Part shown: positions 37,133 to 45,506 of the stretch, piece by piece
Position numbering within the stretch: position 1 is the stretch's first letter
How the letters are laid out: every line of letters starts with the position of its first letter
Assembly: GCA_019637645.1 (NCBI GenBank)
Contig: JAHBVH010000014.1
Coordinates: forward strand, 1 to 64,000
DNA: 64,000 bases
Direction: 5' to 3'
DNA from: Caldilineaceae bacterium
GTDB lineage: Bacteria; Chloroflexota; Anaerolineae; Caldilineales; Caldilineaceae
Notes under the pieces: generated by a model
What the model saw: only the letters and a program-made list of their open reading frames with translations
What the model was told of the DNA's origin: nothing
The model's database searches: none
Made by a program: the position numbers and the translations under genes

Positions 37133-38248
37133 TTAGTTCCCCTCGCCTAACGCGCTGGCCTGCTGTGGCACCGAATCAGTGGATATTTCAGGGCGGGCCA
37201 AGAATTGGCTAGATTGGCCTGTATACGGGTTGATCGACCAGTTGCGGAACATGGGATCAGCCGCGCGCAGTTGTAGCAGGTGTTGTTGTAAGGTTGTGCC
37301 AGTTGCCGCTCCTGTCGCTGGGCCAGTGGTCGTGGTCGCCAAGGCGGGCAGCGGAATCCGACTATCCAAGAAATAGACCGTGTTGGCCGGTGCATTGGCA
37401 AAGATTCGTGTCGTTGCCGCGGCAAAATTATAGACTGGCTCTTGGTATTCCAGGCTAAAAGGAAAGCCATAGTAGCTGATCAGATCGACGACATCATACT
37501 CGGCCACGCCTGCAAGTTCACCCGCGGCCAAGATGGCATCACTCCGGCTGCCTTCGGCATCAATATAGCCAATCCCTAGCGCTTCACTGCCCTGATAAAG
37601 CTTGGCTTCGGCCACGGTCGCAGCATCAACCTGGAGCGGAGTGAGCGTGGCATGGCTGCGCTGGTGGACGACATTGCCTACAAAGGCGTTCTTTAGCAAC
37701 TCAAGCTGATGGATCTGATCAAAACGGCTGGCCCCCGCTAACTTATAGGGCCCGGTGCTCAACTCCGTTGGGTCGATGTAGGGGTCAAAGGGGCGTGGCC
37801 CGCGCACCCCGACATTGCCAATATACGCGCTCGGGGCGGCATAGATCCGGTTGGCGGTAACGGCCATGTAGTAGCCGCCACTGGCCGCAATACTATCAAT
37901 GTTGACGACCAGTGGTTTCTCCTTGCGCAGTTGGAGCAAGCTATAGAAGATATTCTCGCTGCTGGTGGCATAGCCGCCGGGGCTGTCGATCTCTAACACC
38001 ACACCGGCAATGCTATCATCGTGCATCGCCGCATTGACCACCTGGATCAAGCGGTTCGCTGAATCAGGGTAGATAATGTCGGCAAAGCGGATGACCCCAA
38101 TCGTCGGGGTTGGGGCATTCGTCTCGCCAATGAACAAACCAGCGACTAAACAGAGCGCCAGAAAGCCAATGGCAAGGGGAAATTCCCAAGCGTTGCGTTT
38201 GGAAGAAGCCGAAGCGCCTAAAGCATAAGCTGCATCATGTTGGGTCAT
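37133..38248 (-). CDS. S49 family serine peptidase (SppA-like)
   Basis: A 371-residue protein with an N-terminal membrane helix (about 22-43) and a ClpP-like S49 core: GVVLEIDSPGGYATSSENIF, then NIDSIAASGGYYMAVTANRIYA with the nucleophile Ser in AASGG, and IGNVGVRGP. S49 peptidases degrade signal peptides or cleave membrane proteins. The C-terminal third is unusual and may be specific to this gene pair. A CGAGGT site precedes the ATG at 38248. It is co-transcribed with the DUF4350-like gene and inserted in the iol gene series. Confidence 0.82.
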   Translation of the reverse strand: MTQHDAAYALGASASSKRNAWEFPLAIGFLALCLVAGLFIGETNAPTPTIGVIRFADIIYPDSANRLIQVVNAAMHDDSIAGVVLEIDSPGGYATSSENIFYSLLQLRKEKPLVVNIDSIAASGGYYMAVTANRIYAAPSAYIGNVGVRGPRPFDPYIDPTELSTGPYKLAGASRFDQIHQLELLKNAFVGNVVHQRSHATLTPLQVDAATVAEAKLYQGSEALGIGYIDAEGSRSDAILAAGELAGVAEYDVVDLISYYGFPFSLEYQEPVYNFAAATTRIFANAPANTVYFLDSRIPLPALATTTTGPATGAATGTTLQQHLLQLRAADPMFRNWSINPYTGQSSQFLARPEISTDSVPQQASALGEGN

Positions 38249-38326
38249 GGTACCTCGTTATCGTGCCATCATTACACAAATCCGTTACAGACAACCTAAG
38301 TGACAGTTTGAAAGGGGGAAGACCGC

Positions 38327-39172
38327 TCACTCATACGCAACGCCTGCCACTGCCGGCCATTCGGCCATGGGGGGTGGGATGGGCTGGGGGCCAGCGCCGA
38401 TCACCGATTGGTCGAAGTCGATCACCGCACCCGTCATCAGGCCCGATTCGTCCGAGGCCAAGTAGGCAATGGCACGGGCGACTTCGTCGGTTTTTAATAA
38501 ACGACCAAACGGTTGGGCTGCCTCCGCAGCGGCCAGCCAATCTTGCCCATTGCTATGATATTGGCGTTGGATCGTATCCTCGGCGGGCGTATCCATCCAA
38601 CCCAAATTCAGTGCATTGACGCGAATGCGGTGACGCATAACCGCGTAGGCCACATTTTTGGTCAGAATGTTCAGCCCCCCTTTGGAAATGGCATAGGGGG
38701 CCAGAAAAGGGACACTGCCGTGGGCTGCTACACTGGAGATATTGACAATCGAGCCAGCAACCCCCGCGTTCGCCATCAGCTTCACTGCTCCTTGGATCAA
38801 AAAGTAGGGGGCACGCAAGTTGATGGCGAGCGTCTGATCCCACAATTCGACAGTGGTATCCCAAATGGTGCTGCGGGCCGTGGCCGCAGCGGCATTGACC
38901 AACACATGTAGCGCACCAAAATGCGCTTCGGCCGCGGCAATAATGCGCCGACAGTCGTCAATCTCGGCCAGTTCAGCGGGGACAAAATGGGCGGCACACC
39001 CCTGGCTTGTCAACGCCGCGACCACGGCTGCCCCCCGTTCCTGGTTGCGCCCCGTAATGATAATGCCCGCGGCACCCCGCTCGGCAAAGAGGCGAGCGGT
39101 CGCTTCGCCCAGTCCTTGGGTGCTGCCGGTGATAATGGCATATTTGCCCGCGAAAGAGGATAAATCGCTCAT
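38327..39172 (-). CDS. SDR-family oxidoreductase
   Basis: A 281-residue short-chain dehydrogenase with the cofactor motif [10 protein letters not shown] (TGxxxGxG), the NAA-type segment VLVNAAAAT, catalytic Ser in [11 protein letters not shown] and the YxxxK pair [11 protein letters not shown]-terminal part ([17 protein letters not shown]) is typical of classical SDRs. It starts 4 bp after iolE ends and therefore belongs to the iol operon. It probably oxidises or reduces an inositol isomer or a pathway intermediate; the substrate cannot be read from sequence. Confidence 0.87.
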   Translation of the reverse strand: MSDLSSFAGKYAIITGSTQGLGEATARLFAERGAAGIIITGRNQERGAAVVAALTSQGCAAHFVPAELAEIDDCRRIIAAAEAHFGALHVLVNAAAATARSTIWDTTVELWDQTLAINLRAPYFLIQGAVKLMANAGVAGSIVNISSVAAHGSVPFLAPYAISKGGLNILTKNVAYAVMRHRIRVNALNLGWMDTPAEDTIQRQYHSNGQDWLAAAEAAQPFGRLLKTDEVARAIAYLASDESGLMTGAVIDFDQSVIGAGPQPIPPPMAEWPAVAGVAYE

Positions 39173-39176
39173 CAGC

Positions 39177-40076
39177 TCACCATCCTAAGGTCGTTTGCAG
39201 AAAGTGACGGTTGGCAATCGCACTGGCTAAAGGATCGACCCCCATCTCGGGGAGGATATCTTGTTCGACAATCCCCCACCCCTGGTAGTCAATTTCTGTT
39301 AGAATCCGGCGAATCCCTTGCCAATCAATGGTACCCTGGCCGAGTGCAGGGAAGACACCGGCTTTGACCCCATCAAAATAGTCACCTGCTTGGTCGATCA
39401 CCTGTTGGCGGACACGGGTGTCGCACTCTTTGATGTGCATATACCAAACCCGATCCCGCCACCGATCCAGCACCGCGACGGGATCCCCGCCGCCATAGGC
39501 AATGTGGGCCATGTCAAAACAGAGGCCCACATGGGTGGGGTCAGTTCGTTCTAACACGGCATCCAATTCAAAGGGTGTTTCCAAATAGCCACCCACATGG
39601 GGATGAATCACCGTTTTTAGCCCAAACTCTTCGGCGCAGCGCTTGGCAAAGGCATCGGTATTGGCGGCAAATTGATCCCACTGCGCCTCGCTTAGGCTGT
39701 CTTGGGGCCGAATCCGCCCAGCCCGCTTGGCCCGCTGCTCCACCACAAAGAGAGCATCCGAGAGCACAAGATAACGACAATCCATGGCCGAGAGTACCTT
39801 GGCTGTTGTCAGCGCTTCGGCATAGACATCGGGGCGCGCTTGGGGCTCCAGCAGATTGACCAAGGTAAAGGCCGAGAGCAAGGTTAAGCCACGGCTCGCC
39901 AGGGTCTCGCGCAGTTGGGGCAGATCGAGCGGTAGGTAGCCATAGGGGCCTAGCTCGGTGCCGGTATAGCCTGCCGCTTTGATCTCATCGAGCACCTGGG
40001 TATAGGGTGGTACATTGGGCGTATCTTTCATCAATACCCCCCAAGAAACTGGTGCCGTCGCAATGTCGATCTTCAT
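39177..40076 (-). CDS. iolE: Inosose dehydratase
   Basis: A 299-residue TIM-barrel of the sugar phosphate isomerase/epimerase (AP endonuclease 2) family. It has the IolE-like start [48 protein letters not shown] and [17 protein letters not shown] with metal ligands His, Glu and Asp. It dehydrates scyllo-inosose to the trione. Translation from 40076 begins immediately after the iolC stop (TGATATG), so the two are coupled. Upstream in-frame starts would lie inside iolC and lack family similarity. Confidence 0.9.
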   Translation of the reverse strand: MKIDIATAPVSWGVLMKDTPNVPPYTQVLDEIKAAGYTGTELGPYGYLPLDLPQLRETLASRGLTLLSAFTLVNLLEPQARPDVYAEALTTAKVLSAMDCRYLVLSDALFVVEQRAKRAGRIRPQDSLSEAQWDQFAANTDAFAKRCAEEFGLKTVIHPHVGGYLETPFELDAVLERTDPTHVGLCFDMAHIAYGGGDPVAVLDRWRDRVWYMHIKECDTRVRQQVIDQAGDYFDGVKAGVFPALGQGTIDWQGIRRILTEIDYQGWGIVEQDILPEMGVDPLASAIANRHFLQTTLGW

Positions 40077-40077
40077 A

Positions 40078-41109
40078 TCATTCCAATCCCCCACGCTCGT
40101 TGACAAACGCCATTACTTCCGCTAGGGTGGGCATAAAATTGGCGCAGCCGTGGGCCATCACCACAATCGCACCACAAGCATTCCCCAGCCGGGCGGCCTT
40201 GCGCAGATCCCAGCCGTTGACATAGCCATAGATAAAGCCTGCCCCAAAAGCATCACCAGCCCCGAGGATATTATAGATCTCAACCGGATAGCCCGGCGCT
40301 TCAATCGGCTCGGCTTGCTCGGCCAGATGAATCCGTGAACCCAACGCACCGACCTTTTCGACCACTACCTTGGGGCCAAGCGAAAGCAAGGTCCGAATGG
40401 CGCTATCGGTGTCGCCAGCCACTTTCGTGTCCGATACTTGCGAATGGGTCAGCGACATTTGGCTGGTATCTTTGAGCATGGCGGCGTTGATCTCGTCGTT
40501 GGTGCCAATGACGACATCGACCGCGTGGAGCACCGACCGGGCGACCACCCCAAAGGCGCGGGGATCGTGCCACTGATCGGGGCGGAAATCAAGGTCGAAG
40601 ACCACCTTGGTACCCACCTGTTTGGCGAGTTCCGCGCCAAACATGGTGGCGCTACGGCTGGGCTCTTTGCTCAGGTTCGTGCCCGCAAATTGAAAGACCT
40701 TACTGTCGGCCACAGGCGCAGCCAGGAGATCATCAATGGTCAGTTCAATATCAGCACAGTTATCACGATAGTAGACCAGCGGGAATTTGTTGGGGGGCTC
40801 AATGCCCAAGACAACGGCGCTGGTGCGGTGGCCCGGTTTACGGACGCTGAAGCGGGTCTCCACCCCTTCCTTATTGAGGAAGTTCAGAATAAAATCACCG
40901 ACCGGGTCAACACCCAAGCCCGTGACAATGGCCGTCTTGAGCCCCAGCCGCCGTCCACCCACACTAATGTTGGTGGGCGAACCGCCGACATAGGCGGCAA
41001 AGCTGGTAATATCGACAAAGGGCGCGCCGACATCATTGCTATATAAGTCAATAGAAGAGCGCCCCATGTGTAAAGAGTCATAGGTTCGATTGGCAATTTG
41101 TGTAGACAT
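40078..41109 (-). CDS. iolC: 5-dehydro-2-deoxygluconokinase
   Basis: A 343-residue PfkB/ribokinase-family kinase with an N-terminal substrate region (YVGGSPTNISVGGRRLGLKTA) and the C-terminal signature NILGAGDAFGAGFIYG (anion hole and catalytic Asp). It phosphorylates 5-dehydro-2-deoxy-D-gluconate. Identity is supported by overlap with iolE and proximity to iolB. The later aldolase (IolJ) is not encoded in the window. Confidence 0.92.
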   Translation of the reverse strand: MSTQIANRTYDSLHMGRSSIDLYSNDVGAPFVDITSFAAYVGGSPTNISVGGRRLGLKTAIVTGLGVDPVGDFILNFLNKEGVETRFSVRKPGHRTSAVVLGIEPPNKFPLVYYRDNCADIELTIDDLLAAPVADSKVFQFAGTNLSKEPSRSATMFGAELAKQVGTKVVFDLDFRPDQWHDPRAFGVVARSVLHAVDVVIGTNDEINAAMLKDTSQMSLTHSQVSDTKVAGDTDSAIRTLLSLGPKVVVEKVGALGSRIHLAEQAEPIEAPGYPVEIYNILGAGDAFGAGFIYGYVNGWDLRKAARLGNACGAIVVMAHGCANFMPTLAEVMAFVNERGGLE

Positions 41110-41162
41110 CGTTGGCTATCCCCAAGGTTATATGCGGTCGAGATGAATGTAGAGATTTAGAA

Positions 41163-41234
41163 GGTACGCTGTTGGTTGTATGTCCAGACCTGACAGGTTT
41201 TTCAAGCCTGTCAGGTCTTCTCCAACGGCGTAAC
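41163..41234. mobile_element. MITE-like element, copy C
   Basis: Ends GGTACGCTGTTGG and CCAACGGCGTAAC match as inverted repeats at 11 of 13 positions. They enclose a palindrome with 15-nt arms (AGACCTGACAGGTTT / AAGCCTGTCAGGTCT). It sits between iolB and iolC on the same transcribed strand. Confidence 0.55.
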
Positions 41235-41241
41235 GCCTAAC

Positions 41242-42141
41242 TTAATAGAGTGGTAGGCGACTATCGACGGTCGTATAGGTTGTTTTGACCCAAGTGGCTT
41301 TAGGATCGTCTTGATTGGCGAGGCTCTGGGCGCTGCCGGCCAGAACATTGAGATAATAGGTGGTGTATCCCGGCGCACTGGTGACAGGATGATACCCTTC
41401 TGGGACGAGGACCGCACTATTATCGGTGGCCCGCACCAGCGCATCAATGGGATAGCCAGCTTGGTGAAGGGGCGAAAGCTCATCGGTATAGACCCGCTGA
41501 TAGGCATAGCCATCGGGCCGATCAATTTTATAGAAGTAAACCTCTTCGAGATCAGCCTCGATCAGCTGGCCGCGGCTGTCCACCCGGTGGACATCATGTT
41601 TGTGGCCAGGGTAGCTGCTCCAGTTGCCGCTGGGCGTATAGACTTCCACCAGGACCAACCGCTGGACCGGTGAGCCTGGTGGTAGCAGGTCGTTGATCTG
41701 ACGGCTGACATTGTCGCCGCCACGGATCGAAATGGCGACCGTTTCCGGCTCGATCAACCATGGCTCATGATCCTCATCCGTTGGCACCCAAGTGACGGCA
41801 AACTCGCCGCCCTGCTCGGCGGTGATAGTAAAGTCGGTGTGGCGTGGCAAATAGAGGGCATGGGCCGCGCCCGTAAAGACATTATCACGCCCGCCGATCC
41901 CTTGCCAGTTGCCGCGCGTCGAGGTGACCGAATAGACCCCCGTTAGATTAACAATCGCCAGCTCATTTTCACCACTGTGAAACGACCATGCTTGCCCCGT
42001 TGCCAGCCGCCGGGCTTGAAAGGAAATATAATCCCAACCAGCGCTTTCGGGGGTGATCGCTACGATCAGGTCAGGATCGCTTGGGTGGTGGGTGGGCCGC
42101 ACCACCATGTTTTCGGCTGTATATTGCATCTGCTTTTGCAT
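41242..42141 (-). CDS. iolB: 5-deoxy-glucuronate isomerase
   Basis: A 299-residue bicupin of the KduI/IolB family. Recognisable are GWDYISFQARRLATGQ, the metal-site-like SYPGHKHDVHRVDSRGQLIEADLEEVYFYK (His, His, Glu, read in sections) and GYHPVTSAPGYTTYYLNVLAG. It isomerises 5-deoxy-glucuronate to 5-dehydro-2-deoxy-gluconate, the substrate of IolC. The start lies after a weak AGGAAGG site with long spacing; an ATG four codons further in is an alternative. It heads the iol gene series. Confidence 0.93.
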   Translation of the reverse strand: MQKQMQYTAENMVVRPTHHPSDPDLIVAITPESAGWDYISFQARRLATGQAWSFHSGENELAIVNLTGVYSVTSTRGNWQGIGGRDNVFTGAAHALYLPRHTDFTITAEQGGEFAVTWVPTDEDHEPWLIEPETVAISIRGGDNVSRQINDLLPPGSPVQRLVLVEVYTPSGNWSSYPGHKHDVHRVDSRGQLIEADLEEVYFYKIDRPDGYAYQRVYTDELSPLHQAGYPIDALVRATDNSAVLVPEGYHPVTSAPGYTTYYLNVLAGSAQSLANQDDPKATWVKTTYTTVDSRLPLY

Positions 42142-42593
42142 CTAGCTTCGCTACCTTCCTGCGCTCTGATCGCACCGCGCTAGGTTGATCGACATGATTC
42201 AAGATGAGTTACGCATTTGGGCCAGACCTGACAGGTTTGGAAAACCTGTCAGGTCTCTAATTACCCAACCAACTGCGTAACTTCTATGTGTACAAGCAGC
42301 TTCAACGGGTGCGACTTTGAAATGGGTTGTCTATGCATACGACACAAAAGCGTGAAATTGACGGACAACTTGATGACGATGGTGCAAAGATTGCCTGTGT
42401 AGAACCGCGGACGCAGCTTCACGTCGTGTAGGTAGGATAGGATGGCGGCGTGGTTGAATGGTCGTCGCCACCTGGCTGGCGATTGCTTGCGTAGCGCTAG
42501 CTCGACAATGTGCCATAGGCACGATGGAGATCCATTATACGCCGAACGAATCGACGCGTCAAAATGATGCTGTTTTTCGATTGGTGGTCCCTA
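42142..42593. other. Intergenic region upstream of iolB
   Basis: About 450 bp that hold the MITE-like element at 42207-42282 and no convincing gene. It should contain the promoter for iolB and its downstream genes, but I could not single out hexamers. Confidence 0.45.
42207..42282. mobile_element. MITE-like element, copy A (best preserved)
   Basis: A 76-bp element with 14-bp terminal inverted repeats AGTTACGCATTTGG and CCAACTGCGTAACT (13 of 14 match). Inside is a perfect 15-bp-stem palindrome (AGACCTGACAGGTTT / AAACCTGTCAGGTCT, 42224-42256). No ORF is present. The structure fits a miniature inverted-repeat element mobilised in trans, or a REP-like element. Confidence 0.65.
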
Positions 42594-43469
42594 CTAGCCC
42601 CTTGCGTGGGTCACCAGTTCCGCGATGCCAGTCGCTAGCGACACTTGTGGGCCATCTGGCAAAAGCAGATGCATATGTGCGGCCTCTGCCACCAAGTTGG
42701 CCTGATAGTAGGGGATGGCAGCCGCGACAGGTATGCGTTGCAGGAGGGGCTGGCGACCGACCTGTTGGGCTGCCATCTGGGCAATTTCAGTGAAGGTTGT
42801 CACTTCGCGACCGGCCAAGTTCAGGGTTATACTCTGGTCAAGCTGAAGCGCTGCCACCGTTGCAGTAACAGCATCGTGAATATGGAGGGGATTCAACCGC
42901 GGACCGCCACTTTCTAACACGTCAATCGGCTCACCACACACCGCCCGTCGTACATACGACGGAATTGGATTGGGCGTGCCAACCCCATACGGGAAAAAAT
43001 AGCGTAACACGACTTTGTGAAATTCACCACAGGCAGCTTGCACAGCAAGCTCTGCTTGGGCCTTGGTCAAGCTATATAGATCCATGGGGTTGAACGGCGT
43101 TTGTTCTGTAAGCGGCTCTGGGCTGCAACCATAAACGCCCCCCGTCGAGGCATGGATAAAGGTGTGGACGCCCGCAGCGGCGGCATAGGCGAGCAAGCGC
43201 CAAGTGCCTACCACATTGGCCAGAAAGGGCTGCGCTTCGTCAAGCCCCGCTGTATCGATAAGCGCGGCTTGGTGGATAATGGCATCCAACCGCGGGGGGA
43301 GCTGCTGCTGGTTGAGGGGTTGTGTCAGATCTTGGCAGAGATAGTGAACCGCCGCGTGGGGCACAGCAGGGCGGTGACGGACCAAGGCATAGAGTTCATG
43401 GTGCGCGGCCAACGGCTCTACCAAGTGGCGGCCAATAAAACCGGTCGCGCCGGTCAGCAGGATCCGCAC
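42594..43469 (-). CDS. NAD-dependent epimerase/dehydratase
   Basis: A 291-residue extended SDR with the cofactor motif RILLTGATGFIGRHL, HQAALIDTAG, catalytic Thr/Ser in HASTGGVYG and YSLTK (YxxxK). I chose a GTG at 43469 because GAGGAGTAA, the end of the upstream cyclase-family gene, forms an ideal ribosome site 8 nt upstream; a longer start at 43490 lies inside that gene. Family members act on nucleotide-sugars or on reduced sugar lactones. It lies downstream of the Gfo/Idh/MocA trio. Confidence 0.85.
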   Translation of the reverse strand: MRILLTGATGFIGRHLVEPLAAHHELYALVRHRPAVPHAAVHYLCQDLTQPLNQQQLPPRLDAIIHQAALIDTAGLDEAQPFLANVVGTWRLLAYAAAAGVHTFIHASTGGVYGCSPEPLTEQTPFNPMDLYSLTKAQAELAVQAACGEFHKVVLRYFFPYGVGTPNPIPSYVRRAVCGEPIDVLESGGPRLNPLHIHDAVTATVAALQLDQSITLNLAGREVTTFTEIAQMAAQQVGRQPLLQRIPVAAAIPYYQANLVAEAAHMHLLLPDGPQVSLATGIAELVTHARG

Positions 43470-43474
43470 GGCGC

Positions 43475-44134
43475 TTACTCCTCGATCCACAACGCGCGTA
43501 CGGGCGAAGCGCAGGCATCTTTGATTTTGAGCGGCAGGGCGATGAGCTTGCCCCGTGGCTGCTGGATCTGATCGAGGTTGGTCAAGGGGGCCAGAAGAAG
43601 CATTTCGGTTTGGAAGAACTTGGGTAAAAAGTTTTGGGGATTGTGAGGGCTATCATAGCGGGGGGTATCGCCTCCTAGGAGTGACAGTTGGCGATCCAAA
43701 ATCCAATCCATGGCTGGCCCGGTAAAGTGGGGCGGGTCGTTTACATAGATCGGGTCATACCATTGCTTATCCCACCCCGTGCCAACGAGGAGGGCGTCAC
43801 CTGGGCGCACTTCAACCCCTTGGCGCGCTTGGGCTTGCAGTAGATCCTCAAGGGTAATGCCGCCATTGGCTGCTTTGGGAATCCAAAGGGCAACGGCATC
43901 GATCAGATAGCAGCGGTCGAGCGGTAGCTGATCAATGGGCATGCGATTGGGGTCCAAATGGGCGGCGGTTTCTAAATAGGTGCCGCTTTGTACTGCAAAG
44001 GAGACGGTTTGGGAATAGACCGGGTAATCGAGCCACGTTGGTGGCGGGATCTGTTCAATGCGCGGGGCCGGGTAGGGGTCGCCATAGGACCACATCTTGT
44101 CTTCGATTGGGCCGCTAATATCGACGATACGCAT
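43475..44134 (-). CDS. Cyclase-family protein (kynurenine-formamidase fold) with altered metal site
   Basis: A 219-residue protein of the cyclase family, recognised by IVDISGPIEDKMWSYGDPYP, GDALLVGTGWD and the C-terminal block with RGKLIALPLKIKDACASPVRA. The usual zinc motif HxGTHxDxPxH reads QSGTYLETAAH (residues 49-59), so two of the histidines and the Asp are replaced by Gln, Tyr and Glu. Family enzymes hydrolyse formamides or lactone-like rings. Activity may rely on other ligands or be lost. It is coupled to the epimerase gene through an overlapping ribosome site. Confidence 0.75.
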   Translation of the reverse strand: MRIVDISGPIEDKMWSYGDPYPAPRIEQIPPPTWLDYPVYSQTVSFAVQSGTYLETAAHLDPNRMPIDQLPLDRCYLIDAVALWIPKAANGGITLEDLLQAQARQGVEVRPGDALLVGTGWDKQWYDPIYVNDPPHFTGPAMDWILDRQLSLLGGDTPRYDSPHNPQNFLPKFFQTEMLLLAPLTNLDQIQQPRGKLIALPLKIKDACASPVRALWIEE

Positions 44135-44172
44135 AAAGGGATATTCCTTTCTGGGGTAGGATTTACAAAGCT

Positions 44173-44205
44173 AGACCTGACAGGTTGACAAAACCTGTCA
44201 GGTCT
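44173..44205. repeat. Dispersed palindrome
   Basis: AGACCTGACAGGTT and AACCTGTCAGGTCT pair perfectly around a short centre. It lies in the gap between the cyclase-family and Gfo/Idh/MocA genes. Confidence 0.65.
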
Positions 44206-44218
44206 GTCGCGTTGGGGC

Positions 44219-45247
44219 TTACCGGTGGAAAATATACAGATCCTTGTTGGTCAACGGCAGCGTGACGCGTTCTTTCACGCGGTGGCTTTCGGCGACTGCC
44301 AAGCAGGCTTCGGTCAGGTGGTGGGTCACTTCAATGTTGCCGAGCGTGGGGCGGCCTTCTTCCAAGGCCCCTACCAGATCTTCCAAACAGAATTGGGTGG
44401 TACTGTGGGGTGGAATGTCCGGCACGGGCGTTGTCACCCAAGCTTGGCCGCGTACGCCTGTGCTCTTGCGCAACAAGAGGCCATCGCCGCCCAGCACCCG
44501 CACGCTGCCTTGGGTGCCGAGGATTTCAAATTCCCAACTACCGGCCAGGGCCGTGGTCGCTTCCACGCCATTTTCGAAGACGACATGGAAGATGCTATTG
44601 GGATCTTTGTCGAGCCGGTTGTTTTCAATGACGAGATCGCGCGGGAAGAGCTCGCCCCAGACACTCACAATTTTGGGGTCGCCTAGCAAGAAGCTAAGGC
44701 TATCGAGCGAATGAATATGCCCATGCAGCAGATTCGACGCGGCATAGTGTACCGCAGCGCGTGGCTCGCCGATCTCGCCCTGCGCGATCAGCGCCTTGGC
44801 TTGATGGAAAACCCGATTGAAGCGGCGCAAAACGCCGGTGTTAAACAAGGTTCCGTTGCTCTGCACCGCGGTCAATACCGCATCGTTCTCCACCCCAGAA
44901 CAAGCAATCGCCTTTTCGCAGTAGATCATAGGAACGCCAGCCTCGGCCGTCTTGACCGCCATTTCGGCGTGGAGATCCCCACGCGTACAAATGGCGACCA
45001 TATCCGGCTTCTCTTTGGCGATCATCTCTAGATAATCTTCGTAGAGTGCGGACACGCCCCAGCGCGCTTGAAAGGCCGCACGCTTGGCTGGGTCAATATC
45101 CGCACCGGCTACCACCTCCAGCCGCTCACTATCGCGACACGCCGCCGCAATCGAATAGGGCGGAGAGCCGGGGGCCATTTCATCATCAATCGTGCTGCCC
45201 ATGCGCCCCAAACCAACAATCGCAACGCGATATATCTTTGCTGTCAT
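44219..45247 (-). CDS. Gfo/Idh/MocA family oxidoreductase
   Basis: A 342-residue dehydrogenase with YRVAIVGLGRMGSTIDDEM, MIYCEKAIACSG (EK motif, Ala in place of Pro) and GHIHSLDSLSFLLGD in the catalytic helix. I chose the ATG at 45247, placed 5 nt after AGGAG; the frame runs open to 45358 but that extension encodes repeat DNA. It belongs to a set of three similar neighbours (RMG-type nucleotide motif). Expected to oxidise or reduce a cyclic polyol or sugar. Confidence 0.83.
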   Translation of the reverse strand: MTAKIYRVAIVGLGRMGSTIDDEMAPGSPPYSIAAACRDSERLEVVAGADIDPAKRAAFQARWGVSALYEDYLEMIAKEKPDMVAICTRGDLHAEMAVKTAEAGVPMIYCEKAIACSGVENDAVLTAVQSNGTLFNTGVLRRFNRVFHQAKALIAQGEIGEPRAAVHYAASNLLHGHIHSLDSLSFLLGDPKIVSVWGELFPRDLVIENNRLDKDPNSIFHVVFENGVEATTALAGSWEFEILGTQGSVRVLGGDGLLLRKSTGVRGQAWVTTPVPDIPPHSTTQFCLEDLVGALEEGRPTLGNIEVTHHLTEACLAVAESHRVKERVTLPLTNKDLYIFHR

Positions 45248-45274
45248 CATGACTCCTAACCATATAGCTTCTTC

Positions 45275-45307
45275 AGAGCGGACAGGTTTGGAAAACCTGT
45301 CCGCTCT
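45275..45307. repeat. Dispersed palindrome
   Basis: AGAGCGGACAGGTTT and AAACCTGTCCGCTCT pair perfectly around GGA. The outer base pairs (AGAGCGG) resemble those of the copy at 29337-29370. Confidence 0.65.
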
Positions 45308-45340
45308 CTGGGAATAGACCAATCTTTGAATATACTTAGC

Positions 45341-45399
45341 AGTTACGCACTTGGACAAAACCTGTCAGGTCTCTGGTCATACCAACCAATTGCGTAAGT
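45341..45399. mobile_element. MITE-like element, copy B (internally deleted)
   Basis: Ends AGTTACGCACTTGG and CCAATTGCGTAAGT match as inverted repeats at 12 of 14 positions. Only the right arm of the internal palindrome (AAAACCTGTCAGGTC) remains, suggesting deletion of the left arm. The element abuts the heptamer array that begins at 45401. Confidence 0.55.
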
Positions 45400-45400
45400 C

Positions 45401-45492
45401 CTATCTTCTATCTTCTGACTTCTATCTTCTGACTTCTATCTTCTGACTTCTATCTTCTGACTTCTATCTTCTGACCTCTGACTTCTGACCTC
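45401..45492. repeat. Heptanucleotide tandem repeat array
   Basis: About thirteen consecutive 7-mers of the type CTATCTT or CTGACTT, alternating in a regular way for most of the array and ending in CTGACCT variants. It lies between the stop of one Gfo/Idh/MocA gene (45507) and the start of the next. Confidence 0.85.
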
Positions 45493-45506
45493 TCTCCCAC
45501 CGTCCC

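Noticed and set aside
45401..45492. Possible CRISPR array because of regular repeats
   Set aside because: Units are only 7 nt with no spacers and no cas genes nearby.
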